The position numbers and the translations under genes were made by a program. The notes below the pieces were generated by a model. That model searched no databases and had not been told where the DNA came from. It was given only the letters and a program-made list of their open reading frames with translations. From positions 139,340 through 203,339 of the forward strand of contig NZ_JBEYYO010000006.1 of assembly GCF_040645615.1 (NCBI RefSeq): a stretch of 64,000 nucleotides of DNA, in the 5' to 3' direction. This document shows positions 50,278-58,701 of the stretch, piece after piece (positions within the stretch are counted from its first letter, which is position 1; each line of letters opens with the position of its first letter). The DNA comes from Glycomyces sp040645615. GTDB lineage: Bacteria > Actinomycetota > Actinomycetes > Mycobacteriales > Micromonosporaceae.

Positions 50278-51054
50278 GTGAACAAGGCAGAGTTCGTCGA
50301 TCGGATCGCCGCACGCACTGGCGATCGCACCGCCGCGAAAGAAGTCGTCGATGTGGCGATCGACGAGATACAGCGCGCCGTCGTCAAAGGGGAGAAAGTC
50401 TCCTTCGCCGGTTTCGGTGTCTTCGAGAAGCGGCAGCGGGCCGCTCGGATGGCGCGCAACCCGCGCACCGGTGAGGCCGTGAAGGTCAAGAAGACCGTGG
50501 TCCCCGCATTCCGCCCGGGAACGGGCTTCAAGGAACTGGTCACCGGCAAGCGCAAGGCGGCCAAGTCCGCTCCCGCCTCCAAGAAGACCGCTCCGGCGAA
50601 GAAGACCGCCAAGAAGTCCACGGCGAAGAAGACCGCCGCCAAGAAGACCACGCGCGCCGCTTCCACGGCGAGCCGCTCCACGGCCACGAGCCGTGTGGCC
50701 GCCAAGAAGACCGCGGCGAAGAAGACCACCGCCAAGAAGGCGTCCACGGCCAAGAAGGCCGTGCGCAAGACCGCCGCCAAGCCCGCGGCCAAGAAGACCG
50801 CGGCGAAGAAGACCGCGAAGCGCGGACGCAGCTTATGCCGCGGCCCCGAACCGGTTCGGGGCACGGTGTGGCACCCGTCCGGCACGCACGGGGAAGAGGG
50901 CATTCAGGAACCGCCTGAATGCCCTCATCGCTTTCCTCAGTACGCCCGCTATCGGGCCGGCGAGCCGAACAGCGCCGACGAGAAGTCGTTCGCGAACTTC
51001 CCCTCTGGATCGACGCGTTCGCGCAGTTTCGCGAAGTCCCCCATTCGCGGATAA
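50278..51054 (+). CDS. hupS: HU-family nucleoid protein with lysine-rich tail (HupS-like); stop codon apparently lost
   Basis: Residues 1-~92 are a complete HU domain (MNKAEFVDRIAARTGDRTAA, GFGVFEKRQRAARMARNPRT); ~95-185 are a histone H1-like tail of KKTAAKKT-type repeats. The location next to leuCD and upstream of plsC-gpsA-ddl matches hupS of streptomycetes, a sporulation-linked HU. Homology should end after KRGRS (codon 185). The next codon is TTA (50833-50835) where TAA is expected; the frame then runs 73 unrelated residues through a 13-bp terminator hairpin and overlaps the convergent gene by 106 bases. GGGAGGG precedes the GTG. Confidence 0.88.
   Translation: MNKAEFVDRIAARTGDRTAAKEVVDVAIDEIQRAVVKGEKVSFAGFGVFEKRQRAARMARNPRTGEAVKVKKTVVPAFRPGTGFKELVTGKRKAAKSAPASKKTAPAKKTAKKSTAKKTAAKKTTRAASTASRSTATSRVAAKKTAAKKTTAKKASTAKKAVRKTAAKPAAKKTAAKKTAKRGRSLCRGPEPVRGTVWHPSGTHGEEGIQEPPECPHRFPQYARYRAGEPNSADEKSFANFPSGSTRSRSFAKSPIRG
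50896..50926. terminator. Bidirectional terminator between hupS and alditol oxidase, inside the hupS extension
   Basis: Perfect 13-bp stem (GAGGGCATTCAGG) with an AACCG loop. Its position inside the open hupS frame argues that the natural hupS stop was upstream. Confidence 0.85.
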
Positions 51055-52229
51055 CGCGAACCGATTTCACTGTTTCGCATTGCGAACAACTTGCCCCAAT
51101 GGGGCCGCGGAGAATACGGTTCCAGCACTTCCTCAAGCGCCCGCATCACCGGCAGCACCGCGTCGTAATCGCTCACCCAAGTGAAATGCAGCCCCACCGT
51201 TTCGCGCCCGTACGCCGGGGACAACCACAGCTCGTCGGCCGCCATCGTGCGCAGTTCGCAGATCTGCGTCACCGGACCCAGCAGCGCCGAGATCGAACCC
51301 GCCGCCGCGATCGCCCCCGCCGCGTCGGCCCGGTCCACCAGGTACTCCGACTGGAGCTCGTCGCCCGAACTGGGCGTGAACTCGGCCCTGAAGTGCGGCA
51401 GGCGCTCATGCCACGGGCCCGTCTGCCCCTGCTGCGCCGTGCACGCCGCCGGGTCCACACCCGGCACCGGATGCCTGGGTCCGTCGGCCAGCGGCGCGCC
51501 GTACCAGTTCGCCTTCGGGAACGGATGCGACTGGTCGGCGGTGCGCTGCTTGACCCAGTACTGGAAGACCGGATCGGGCCCCCAGGGCGTGAACAGGCTC
51601 GTGCTGTAGGCGGACTCGACGAGCTCGTCGAAGTGCTCCAGCACCGCCTCGAAACCCAGATCGTCGTACACGTACTGGCGCACTTCGAAGCCCGGCACCA
51701 GTTCCAGCGTCACCGCGTGCACCACGCCCAGGTCCCCGAGATGGACCACCGAACCGGGGAAGTCCGCGTCGCCCCTCGCGACCGTGCGCAGTTCCCCGTC
51801 CGGGCCGATGAACTCGATCGCGGCCACCGCGGTGGCCAGGTTCCCGTTGCCCAGGCCCGAGCCGTGCGTGCCCGTCGCGATCGAACCGGCCACCGAGATG
51901 TGCGGCAGCGACGCCAGGTTGTGCAGCGCGAAACCCGACCGCGCCACCGCCGCGCTCAAGGCCGCGTACGTGATCCACCCCGACGCCCGCACCGTCCCGG
52001 TGAGCGCGTTGATCTGGACCTCGGGCTCGATCCCGGTGAGCGAGAGCATGACCCCGTCCGAGGCCGCGATCGTGTTGAAGGAGTGGCCCGAGCCGAGCAC
52101 GCGCACGCGCGGCGCATCGGCCACGGCGGCGCGCGCCTCGTCGAGCGTCGCGGGCCGCTCGAACCGGCTGGGGGAGAAGCGGATGTTCCCCGCCCAGTTG
52201 TGGGGCCCGCTGGGGGCAAGGTCGGCCAC
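50949..52229 (-). CDS. Alditol oxidase (AldO-type FAD oxidase)
   Basis: A 426-aa flavoprotein of the vanillyl-alcohol-oxidase fold, close to streptomycete alditol oxidase, which oxidises xylitol and sorbitol to aldoses with release of hydrogen peroxide. FAD-binding domain with VRVLGSGHSFN (H49 is the covalent FAD site), LHNLASLPHISVAG and GTHGSG. The substrate-domain stretches PGPWHERLPHFRAEFTPSSG-like (here TGPWHERLPHFRAEFTPSSG) and SPAYGRETVGLHFTWV match AldO. No signal peptide. Convergent with hupS and overlapped by its extended frame. Confidence 0.9.
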   Translation of the reverse strand: MADLAPSGPHNWAGNIRFSPSRFERPATLDEARAAVADAPRVRVLGSGHSFNTIAASDGVMLSLTGIEPEVQINALTGTVRASGWITYAALSAAVARSGFALHNLASLPHISVAGSIATGTHGSGLGNGNLATAVAAIEFIGPDGELRTVARGDADFPGSVVHLGDLGVVHAVTLELVPGFEVRQYVYDDLGFEAVLEHFDELVESAYSTSLFTPWGPDPVFQYWVKQRTADQSHPFPKANWYGAPLADGPRHPVPGVDPAACTAQQGQTGPWHERLPHFRAEFTPSSGDELQSEYLVDRADAAGAIAAAGSISALLGPVTQICELRTMAADELWLSPAYGRETVGLHFTWVSDYDAVLPVMRALEEVLEPYSPRPHWGKLFAMRNSEIGSRYPRMGDFAKLRERVDPEGKFANDFSSALFGSPAR

Positions 52230-52314
52230 GCCTACCTCCTAGTCAGCGCACGACGGCGCTCGAATCCAATGGCGGACGCAAGACTAGCGCGGCAAACGCC
52301 GGTAAAGGCCCCTG

Positions 52315-53205
52315 TCAGAGCCGCTCGACGCCTACCAGGCGCCGACCTGAGCAGGAGAGCACCCAGGCCTCTCCGGGCCTGGTGGACACGTCAGGGACCT
52401 CCACGCCGTCCTCGTCGGCCAGGATCGCGAGCGTGTCGCAGATGACTTCGGGCTCGGCGCAGACGATCACGGCCCCGCCGCCGCCCGCGAGTTCGCGCAG
52501 CCGCTCGGCCGAGCGCAGCGGGTTGCGTTCGTGGGCTTCGGTGTCGAACGCCGAGTCCCCTTGGAGCGCGCACCGCACCCCTTGCGCGATCGGCTCGACG
52601 GTCTGCACGCTGGAGCGCCCGGTCGCGCTGTAGGCCCGGTCGGGCTGGTACAGCGACGCCAACGCCGCCAAGCGCACCGCCTGGTCCTGCCCGCGCGCGC
52701 TCAACGGCCGCGTCACCTCGGGCCCGCCCCAGTGCGTCTCGCTCTCGGCCGGAGCCACCAACAGCACGTTCGCGGTCACCGCGGGGAGCGCCGCGAACGC
52801 GCGCAGCACCTCCTGGTCGCGCGGGCGCGTCAGCCCTTCGCGCGCCTCAGCGAGGGTGATCCAGCGCCGTTCCCCGATCTCCTCGTCGGCGATGAACGCC
52901 GCGTCGGGCTTCTCGGTGCGCATCGACCAGTAGTCGACCCACTTGTGCACGTCCCCTTCGGGGTTGGGGAGCACATATTCGGCGCGGCACAGCCACGTCT
53001 GCGGGATGACCGGGATCCCGGTCTCCTCCTCGACCTCGCGGCAGGCGGCGGTCAGCGGGTGCTCGCCGGGGTCGAGCTTGCCCTTGGGCAGCGACCAGTT
53101 CCCGACCATCGGCCGCCACACGGCGACCACCTCGACGAGGCCGCGCTCGCCGTTGCGCCACAACAGGCCGCCGGCGGCGGCCACGTGCCTTCGTGTCCCG
53201 CTCAC
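52315..53205 (-). CDS. MutT1-like protein: Nudix domain plus degenerate histidine-phosphatase domain
   Basis: A 296-aa two-domain protein like mycobacterial MutT1, which cleans oxidised guanine nucleotides or diadenosine polyphosphates. The Nudix box is canonical (residues 42-64, GKLDPGEHPLTAACREVEEE then TGI). The C-terminal half (from ~145) keeps the phosphoglycerate-mutase-like layout (TRPLSARGQDQAVRLAAL) but the catalytic RHG is replaced by APA (151-153, LLVAPAESE), so phosphatase activity should be lost. The GTG at 53205 fits a leaderless promoter. Confidence 0.87.
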   Translation of the reverse strand: MSGTRRHVAAAGGLLWRNGERGLVEVVAVWRPMVGNWSLPKGKLDPGEHPLTAACREVEEETGIPVIPQTWLCRAEYVLPNPEGDVHKWVDYWSMRTEKPDAAFIADEEIGERRWITLAEAREGLTRPRDQEVLRAFAALPAVTANVLLVAPAESETHWGGPEVTRPLSARGQDQAVRLAALASLYQPDRAYSATGRSSVQTVEPIAQGVRCALQGDSAFDTEAHERNPLRSAERLRELAGGGGAVIVCAEPEVICDTLAILADEDGVEVPDVSTRPGEAWVLSCSGRRLVGVERL

Positions 53206-53218
53206 GCCTAACACGGTA
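53203..53218 (-). promoter_or_regulatory. Predicted -10 of the leaderless MutT1-like gene
   Basis: Minus strand TACCGT (53213-53218) is seven bases before the GTG at 53205, with no RBS between. Confidence 0.45.
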
Positions 53219-53323
53219 CTGGGACTCACCCAATCGCGGGAACCGCGCCACTCGCCCGGAGGACGCCGAACCCGCACGGCGAGCGGCGATTCGGTGCGAA
53301 ACGGCGCGAATCCACACCGGATT

Positions 53324-53533
53324 TCAACCCATTGTCGGAATGCGGACGGCGACCACCGCGCCGCCCTCGTCGGTCTCCAGCGCGACCCGCTGCCCCACGC
53401 GCAGGAACCTGAGCCCGGAGACGGCGAAGGCCGCCGCGTCGAACTCGACGCGGCGGCCGCTGCTTTCGGAAGGACTGTCGAGGACCACTTCGCCTGAAGC
53501 GTCCTCGTTGAAGATCGAGACGGTGCCCTGCAT
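53324..53533 (-). CDS. Small cold-shock-domain-like protein
   Basis: A 69-aa protein beginning MQGTVSIFNEDASGEVVLD and ending in RVGQRVALETDEGG-type sequence. The length and beta pattern fit a small OB-fold related to cold-shock proteins, and similar proteins sit beside DUF5326 genes in other actinomycetes. The RNP motifs of true CspA are not obvious. Function unknown. Confidence 0.7.
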   Translation of the reverse strand: MQGTVSIFNEDASGEVVLDSPSESSGRRVEFDAAAFAVSGLRFLRVGQRVALETDEGGAVVAVRIPTMG

Positions 53534-53580
53534 GGGTTCAGCTTGGCCCAGATGGGGGCAGAGCGCCAGGGGGATGGGCC

Positions 53581-53796
53581 CTATCGCCGGATCTCGGGGC
53601 GCTTGCCGCCGCCGACCGCCTTGTACCCCTTGTAGCCGAGGAACACCAGGCCGCCGATCACGGCCGCGACGAGGGCGAACTTGATCAGGAACCCGAGGGC
53701 GCCGATGACCATGCCGATGACGCTCGCGACGAGCCAGATCGCCACGATCGCGCCGCCGAACAGGGCCGCGAGCCAGCCGAAGAGACGCCAGTTCAT
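53581..53796 (-). CDS. DUF5326-type small membrane protein
   Basis: A 71-aa protein (MNWRLFGWLAALFGGAIVAI...) with two adjoining hydrophobic helices (about residues 5-35 and 38-58) and a basic C-terminus. The ATG at 53796 has GGAG eight bases upstream; a GTG at 53805 directly abuts that RBS and is less likely. It lies 47 bases upstream (in transcription direction) of the cold-shock-like gene. Confidence 0.75.
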   Translation of the reverse strand: MNWRLFGWLAALFGGAIVAIWLVASVIGMVIGALGFLIKFALVAAVIGGLVFLGYKGYKAVGGGKRPEIRR

Positions 53797-54139
53797 GTCA
53801 CTCACTCCGAGTCGAGTCGAAATTCGTGCCGACCCGCGCGGCCGGCAAGCTAGATGTCATTTTGACTCTATGATGACATCATAACCGATCGGGCGCAACC
53901 CCCGCGTCCCGCCGATCCCGATGCGCCGCCGCAGAACCGCGCGCCCCGTACCTGCGACTTCACCGAGCGTGCGGTCGCGCCCTCGCGCCGAGTCGAACCC
54001 CACGCTTTGCTTCCCGTCTCGGCCCCTGGACGACGCGGGCGTTAGAGTGCAGTGCACCTACGATCCCGGCAGTGCATCCTACGAACCCGACGGCACAGGC
54101 CGAGCCGACCCGCGGCCCGCCGAGAAAGAGAGCCACCAG
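53797..54139. other. Divergent intergenic region between the DUF5326 gene and plsC
   Basis: About 340 bases without a believable gene. It contains an AT-rich inverted repeat (GATGTCAT at ~53855-53862 and ATGACATC at ~53872-53879), probably part of a promoter or operator, and a GTGCAGTGCAC palindrome near 54047-54057 close to a TAGAGT that could be a plsC -10. Confidence 0.45.
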
Positions 54140-54958
54140 GTGAACGACCCTAGGCCTGCGGCGCAGTACACCTTCCGCCGCCCGGGCGGCGACCCCCTCA
54201 GCGCGTTCATCCAGGTCTGCGGCAACCTCGTCAAGGGCGCCATGGTCACCCTGTCGAAGCGCTCCTGGTCGGGCATGGAGCACATCCCCCTCACCGGCCC
54301 GGTGATCCTGGTGTGGAACCACTACTCCGACATCGACCCGCTCGTGATCGCCCACTACGTGTGGAACTCCGGCCGCCACCCCCGGTTCCTGCTCAAGGAC
54401 TCGATCCTGCGCATCCCCGTGGCCGGGCCGCTCGTGGCCCGCACCGGGCAGATCCCGGTCAAGCGCGGCAGCGCCGAGGCCGCAGACGCCCTGCGCCTGC
54501 TCGCCGACGAGCTGCGCGCCGGACACGCCGTGATCCTGGCCCCCGAAGGCACCGTGACCAAGGAGCCCGACCACTGGCCCATGCGCGGCAAGACCGGCGT
54601 GGCCCGCATCGCCTTGGAGACCGGCGCGCCCGTCGTCCCGATCGTCCAATGGGGAGCCTTGGGCATCCACGACCGCGGCCGCAAGCCGAAGTTCAAGCTC
54701 GGACGCAAGCCCGTCACCGTCAAGGCCCTCCCCGCGGTCGACCTCGACCAGTGGCGCACAGTGCCAACTGATGGCTCAGCAAGTGTCGCCAAACCCGAGA
54801 TCACGCGCGAGTCCCTCGCGGCCGTCACCGACCGCATCATGGAGTCCCTGCGCGAGGGGCTCGCCGAAGTGCGCGGCGAGCCCGCGCCGCCCCTGTTCGA
54901 CCCGCGGAAGCAGCGCACCGAAGAGCAGCACAGCGAAGAAAGCGAGCCGACCGAGTGA
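54140..54958 (+). CDS. 1-acyl-sn-glycerol-3-phosphate acyltransferase (PlsC/LPLAT family)
   Basis: A 272-aa acyltransferase of phospholipid synthesis. Catalytic H61-X4-D66 (WNHYSDIDP), glycerol-phosphate-binding PEGT and the VVPIVQWG strand are present, with a hydrophobic anchor before the first motif. The start GTG 54140 gives a normal length. It overlaps gpsA by GTGA, so the two phospholipid genes are coupled. Confidence 0.9.
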   Translation: MNDPRPAAQYTFRRPGGDPLSAFIQVCGNLVKGAMVTLSKRSWSGMEHIPLTGPVILVWNHYSDIDPLVIAHYVWNSGRHPRFLLKDSILRIPVAGPLVARTGQIPVKRGSAEAADALRLLADELRAGHAVILAPEGTVTKEPDHWPMRGKTGVARIALETGAPVVPIVQWGALGIHDRGRKPKFKLGRKPVTVKALPAVDLDQWRTVPTDGSASVAKPEITRESLAAVTDRIMESLREGLAEVRGEPAPPLFDPRKQRTEEQHSEESEPTE

Positions 54959-55971
54959 GAGCAGCCGTCATGGGCGCGGGGTCGTGGGGAACCGTGTTCG
55001 CCAAGATCCTCGCCGACGCCGGGACGCCCGTCACCATCTGGGCCCGAAGGCAGTCCGTGGCCGACGCGGTGAACGCCGGGCACCGCAACCCGGACTACTT
55101 CCCCGACATCGACCTCCCCGCGCTCGTCAGCGCCACCACCGACCCGGCCGAGGCCCTGGCCGGCGCCGACCTGGTGGTCCTGTCGGTCCCCAGCCAGACC
55201 CTCCGTGGCAACCTCGCGGCCTGGAAGGACCACGTCGAGCCGCACGCGACCCTCTTGAGCCTCATGAAGGGCATCGAGCTGGGCACCACGCTGCGCATGA
55301 CCGAGGTCATCGCCGAAGTGGCCGAGGCGGCCGAGTCGCGCATCGCGGTCCTGTCGGGCCCCAACCTGGCCCGCGAGATCGCCGAGCAGCAGCCCACGGC
55401 CTCGGTCGTCGCGTGCATCGACCACGGCCGGGCCGTGGACGTCCAGAAGGCCGTCACCACGTCGTACTTCCGCCCGTACACCAACACCGACGTGGTCGGG
55501 TGCGAGCTCGGCGGCGCGGTCAAGAACGTCATCGCCCTGGCCTACGGCATGGCCGCCGGGATGGGCATGGGCGACAACACCAAGGCCACGATCATCACCC
55601 GCGGCCTGGCCGAGACCACCCGATTGGGCATGCGCCTGGGCGCCGACCCCTCGACGTTCGCCGGGCTCGCCGGGCTCGGCGACCTGGTCGCCACCTGCTC
55701 CTCTCCCTTGTCGCGCAACCACACCTTCGGCGAGCAGCTGGGGCTGGGGGCCACCCTCGAAGAGGCCGCCCGCGTCACCAAGCAGACCGCCGAGGGCGTC
55801 AAGAGCTGCCGCTCGATCACCGACCTCGCGCGCAAGGTGGGCGTGGAGATGCCCATCTGCGACGCCGTCGAGCGGGTCTGCCACGAAGGGCTCGACCCCC
55901 GGGCCGCGGTCGCCCTGCTCATGGGGCGCGAGACGAAACCAGAAACCGACAGTTTGAGGTCCGACACATGA
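54955..55971 (+). CDS. gpsA: NAD(P)H-dependent glycerol-3-phosphate dehydrogenase
   Basis: A 338-aa enzyme that reduces dihydroxyacetone phosphate to sn-glycerol-3-phosphate for phospholipids. N-terminal GAGSWGT nucleotide-binding loop (residues 7-13), SLMKGIE, LSGPNLAREIA, the catalytic lysine in GGAVKNVIALAYG, and GLAGLGDLVATCSSPLSRN. The GTG overlaps the plsC stop and the TGA overlaps the ddl start. Confidence 0.96.
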   Translation: MRAAVMGAGSWGTVFAKILADAGTPVTIWARRQSVADAVNAGHRNPDYFPDIDLPALVSATTDPAEALAGADLVVLSVPSQTLRGNLAAWKDHVEPHATLLSLMKGIELGTTLRMTEVIAEVAEAAESRIAVLSGPNLAREIAEQQPTASVVACIDHGRAVDVQKAVTTSYFRPYTNTDVVGCELGGAVKNVIALAYGMAAGMGMGDNTKATIITRGLAETTRLGMRLGADPSTFAGLAGLGDLVATCSSPLSRNHTFGEQLGLGATLEEAARVTKQTAEGVKSCRSITDLARKVGVEMPICDAVERVCHEGLDPRAAVALLMGRETKPETDSLRSDT

Positions 55972-57029
55972 CAAAACCGACCGTCGCCGTGTTCTTCGGC
56001 GGACGCAGCGTGGAACAGCCCGTGTCCGCCGCCTCCGGTTCCGGCGTCGCGGGGGCGCTTCGCGACCGCGGCTTCGAGGTGACCTCGATCGGCATCACCC
56101 GCAGCGGCGAGTGGGTCGAGCTGCCCACCGACGCGGCGTTCGCGATCGAGAACCCGGACGCGCTGCCCGAGATCACCGCCGAGGCCGGCAAGTCCGTGGC
56201 GGTCGACCTCGGTCCCGGCTCGGCCCCGATCGCCGACGTCCTCTTCCCGGTCCTGCACGGGCCCTACGGCGAGGACGGCACGATCCAGGGCCTGTTCGAG
56301 ATGGCCGGCGCGGCCTACGTCGGCTCGGGCGTGCTCTCCAGCTCGCTGTGCATGGACAAGGAGTTCTCCAAGCGGCTCCTGGCCGCCGAGGGCGTGCCCC
56401 AGGGCGACTTCGCGGTCCTCAAGCCCGGCGAGGAGCTCGACGCGCAGGGCGTGATCGACAAGCTCGGCCTGCCGATCTTCGTCAAGCCCGCCCGCGCCGG
56501 CTCGAGCTTGGGCATCAGCCGCGCCAAGTCCGCCGCCGAGCTGGCCGAGGCCGTGGCGAAGGCCCGCGAGGTCGACGACAAGGTCGTCTTCGAGGCCGCG
56601 TTCATGAACGCCCGCGAGATCGAGATGGGCGTCCTGGAGACCCCTGAGGGCGACCTCGAAGTGACCTTCCCGCTCGAAGTGCTCGCCAAGGGCGAGGACG
56701 GCTGGTTCGACTTCGACGCGAAGTACCTGGACAACCCCGAGCCGTTCAACCTGCGCCCGGACTACCCCGAGGGCGTGGCCGAGGCCGCGCAGGCCCTCGC
56801 CCGCCAGGTGTTCCGGCTCCTGGACTGCCGCGACCTGGCCCGCGTGGACTGCTTCCTCGGCGAGGACGGCGTGGTCTACCTCAACGAGGTCAACACCATG
56901 CCGGGCATGACCCCGATGAGCGGGGTCCCGCAGGCCTTCGCCGCCGCCGGCATCTCGTACGGCGACCTGGTGGAGCGCCTGGTCACTCTCGCGGCGGCCC
57001 GAGTGGATGGCGCGAAGAAGGCCGCGTAA
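55968..57029 (+). CDS. ddl: D-alanine-D-alanine ligase
   Basis: A 353-aa ATP-grasp enzyme that joins two D-alanines for peptidoglycan. N-terminal FFGGRSVEQPVSAASG has Gln where many Ddl enzymes have His; VLHGPYGEDGTIQG, FVKPARAGSSLGIS and the Mg-binding YLNEVNTMPGMT are conserved. The ATG overlaps the gpsA TGA. Only this C-terminal part of a longer open frame from 54771 is real. Confidence 0.95.
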   Translation: MTKPTVAVFFGGRSVEQPVSAASGSGVAGALRDRGFEVTSIGITRSGEWVELPTDAAFAIENPDALPEITAEAGKSVAVDLGPGSAPIADVLFPVLHGPYGEDGTIQGLFEMAGAAYVGSGVLSSSLCMDKEFSKRLLAAEGVPQGDFAVLKPGEELDAQGVIDKLGLPIFVKPARAGSSLGISRAKSAAELAEAVAKAREVDDKVVFEAAFMNAREIEMGVLETPEGDLEVTFPLEVLAKGEDGWFDFDAKYLDNPEPFNLRPDYPEGVAEAAQALARQVFRLLDCRDLARVDCFLGEDGVVYLNEVNTMPGMTPMSGVPQAFAAAGISYGDLVERLVTLAAARVDGAKKAA

Positions 57030-57240
57030 CCTGGTGTGGTTCCGAATCTTCTCTCGAGAAGACTCGGCGCGGGATGCCTCCCTCGGGAGGATCCCACTCC
57101 GCATCACCGTGTGCGCGCCAGGCCCCGCAACCTCGCGGGTGCATCCCTGAGCGCGCTACACTCACGCGTTTCTGCACGTCAGAGGCGCACTGTGCCCCGT
57201 AATGTCGTTCGGGGCTACGCATGAATTACTGGAGAGATCA

Positions 57241-57846
57241 TTGCAAGCTAAGGCGAAAGTCAAGCTTTCCCGATCCCTCGGCATCGCTCTGACGCCGAAG
57301 GCCGCCAAGTACATGGAGCGCCGTCCCTACCCTCCGGGGCAGCACGGCCGCGGCCGCAAGAAGGAATCGGACTACAAGAACCAGCTCGTCGAGAAGCAGC
57401 GTCTGCGCGCTCAGTACAACATCTCTGAGCGTCAGCTGCGCAACGCCTACGCCGAGGCCGTCCGCCGCACCGGTAAGACCGGTGAGAACCTGGTGAGCCT
57501 GCTCGAATCCCGCCTGGACGCCTTCGTGCTCCGCGCCGGGTTCGCCCGCACCATCTACCAGGCCCGGCAGTTCGTGAACCACGGTCACTTCACCGTGAAC
57601 GGCCGCAAGGTCGACATCGCGTCCTACCGCCTCAAGGCCGGCGACTTCGTCCAGGTCCGCAAGAAGTCCCGCGACATGACCCCGTTCCAGCTCGCCGCCG
57701 CCGGCGCCTGGGCGGGCGAAGTGACCCCGGCCTACATCGAGGCGCACCTCGAAGGCCTCATCGCGCGCTTCCTGTCGGTGCCCGAGCGCAAGCAGATCCC
57801 CGTGATCTGCGACGAGCAGCTCGTCGTCGAGTACTACTCGAAGTAG
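57241..57846 (+). CDS. rpsD: 30S ribosomal protein S4
   Basis: A 201-aa S4 of the zinc-free type (no N-terminal cysteines): KVKLSRSLGIALTPKAAKYM, YPPGQHGRGRKKESDYK, and the S4 RNA-binding domain with RTIYQARQFVNHGHFTVNG. The start is TTG 57241 after CTGGAGAG; the GTG-like start at 57202 would cross the leader hairpin. The leader has a small hairpin (GCCCCG ... CGGGGC, ~57192-57216). It lies upstream of infA instead of between rpsK and rpoA. Confidence 0.95.
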   Translation: MQAKAKVKLSRSLGIALTPKAAKYMERRPYPPGQHGRGRKKESDYKNQLVEKQRLRAQYNISERQLRNAYAEAVRRTGKTGENLVSLLESRLDAFVLRAGFARTIYQARQFVNHGHFTVNGRKVDIASYRLKAGDFVQVRKKSRDMTPFQLAAAGAWAGEVTPAYIEAHLEGLIARFLSVPERKQIPVICDEQLVVEYYSK

Positions 57847-58171
57847 CTGCACCGGCGAGTACTGCTCGCAGCACGCCTTTGCGACCCGGGCGTCGCCGCC
57901 TCGCGGCGGCGTCCGGTCCCGCTTCGGTTCCAGTGCCCTCCGTCACGGTCAACCCCCTGGTAGGCGGTATCGGGACGCGAGTAGACTCGCTCAGTGGCGC
58001 AGTGCGTCCCGTTTTCGGGGCGCCGGGTGCCCGGCCCGCCTCCCAAGGCGCGGCCACGCTCGCCCAGCGCCGATCCTTCGCCGGTCCGAATCCTCGGATC
58101 GGTGTGCCAGTGGCTCCGACCCGCTCACGGGTGCGGGGCTTCCAGACCGAGTTGTCACGGTAGCGGAGGAC
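57847..58171. other. rpsD-infA intergenic region
   Basis: 325 bases with a hairpin after rpsD (57888-57913: CGCCGCC / GGCGGCG) and a TAGACT at 57982-57987 that could be the -10 of the infA operon. No gene is seen. Confidence 0.5.
57888..57913 (+). terminator. Hairpin after rpsD
   Basis: Stem CGCCGCC / GGCGGCG (57894-57900 and 57905-57911) with a TCGC loop; likely ends the rpsD transcript. Confidence 0.5.
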
Positions 58172-58393
58172 ATGCCGAAAAAAGACGGTGCCATCGAGAT
58201 TGAAGGCAAGGTCGTCGAGTCCCTCCCGAACGCCATGTTCCGGGTGGAGCTCACCAACGGCCACAAAGTACTCGCACACATCAGCGGCAAGATGCGCCAG
58301 AACTACATCCGGATCCTCCCCGAGGACCGCGTGGTTGTGGAACTCTCGCCGTACGACCTGTCGCGCGGACGGATTGTCTACCGTTACCGCTGA
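58172..58393 (+). CDS. infA: Translation initiation factor IF-1
   Basis: A 73-aa OB-fold factor with canonical sequence (MPKKDGAIEIEGKVVESLPN, HKVLAHISGKMR, NYIRILPEDRVVVELSPYDL). GCGGAGG precedes the ATG. Head of the infA-rpmJ-rpsM-rpsK-rpoA-rplQ cluster. Confidence 0.98.
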   Translation: MPKKDGAIEIEGKVVESLPNAMFRVELTNGHKVLAHISGKMRQNYIRILPEDRVVVELSPYDLSRGRIVYRYR

Positions 58394-58420
58394 CCTGACG
58401 ACTACACGTAAGTAGGACTC

Positions 58421-58537
58421 GTGAAAGTCAAGCCGAGCGTCAAAGTGATCTGCAAGAACTGCCGCGTGATCCGCAGGCACGGACGAGTGATGGTTATCTG
58501 CTCGTCCGACCCGCGTCACAAGCAGCGTCAGGGCTAG
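58421..58537 (+). CDS. rpmJ: 50S ribosomal protein L36
   Basis: A 38-codon gene starting at GTG 58421: MKVKPSVKVICKNCRVIRRH, then GRVMVICSSDPRHKQRQG. It is the zinc-binding form (C11, C14, C27, H33). It sits 27 bases after infA. Confidence 0.97.
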   Translation: MKVKPSVKVICKNCRVIRRHGRVMVICSSDPRHKQRQG

Positions 58538-58701
58538 CACTTCACACGCTGACTGAAAGGCCCCAACAGGGGAAACCGCCGCCAGTGCTCACGCACAACC
58601 CTCGGCTCGGAGGCCGAGGCTCGCATCGCCCATCAGGGCAGGGATCAGACCCGGCGAGAAGGCAGCGGTCAGACCTCCGACAACGCTAGGAGACTGCCTG
58701 C

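Noticed and set aside
50005..50846. GCTTATGCCGC repeated before and at the end of hupS
   Set aside because: An 11-base direct repeat (about 50007 and 50831) is short and may be chance; no element boundaries are visible, though it could be revisited together with the stop loss.
53857..54057. 66-codon minus-strand frame in the plsC upstream region
   Set aside because: Low-complexity arginine/glycine content and no RBS; it would occupy the divergent promoter region.
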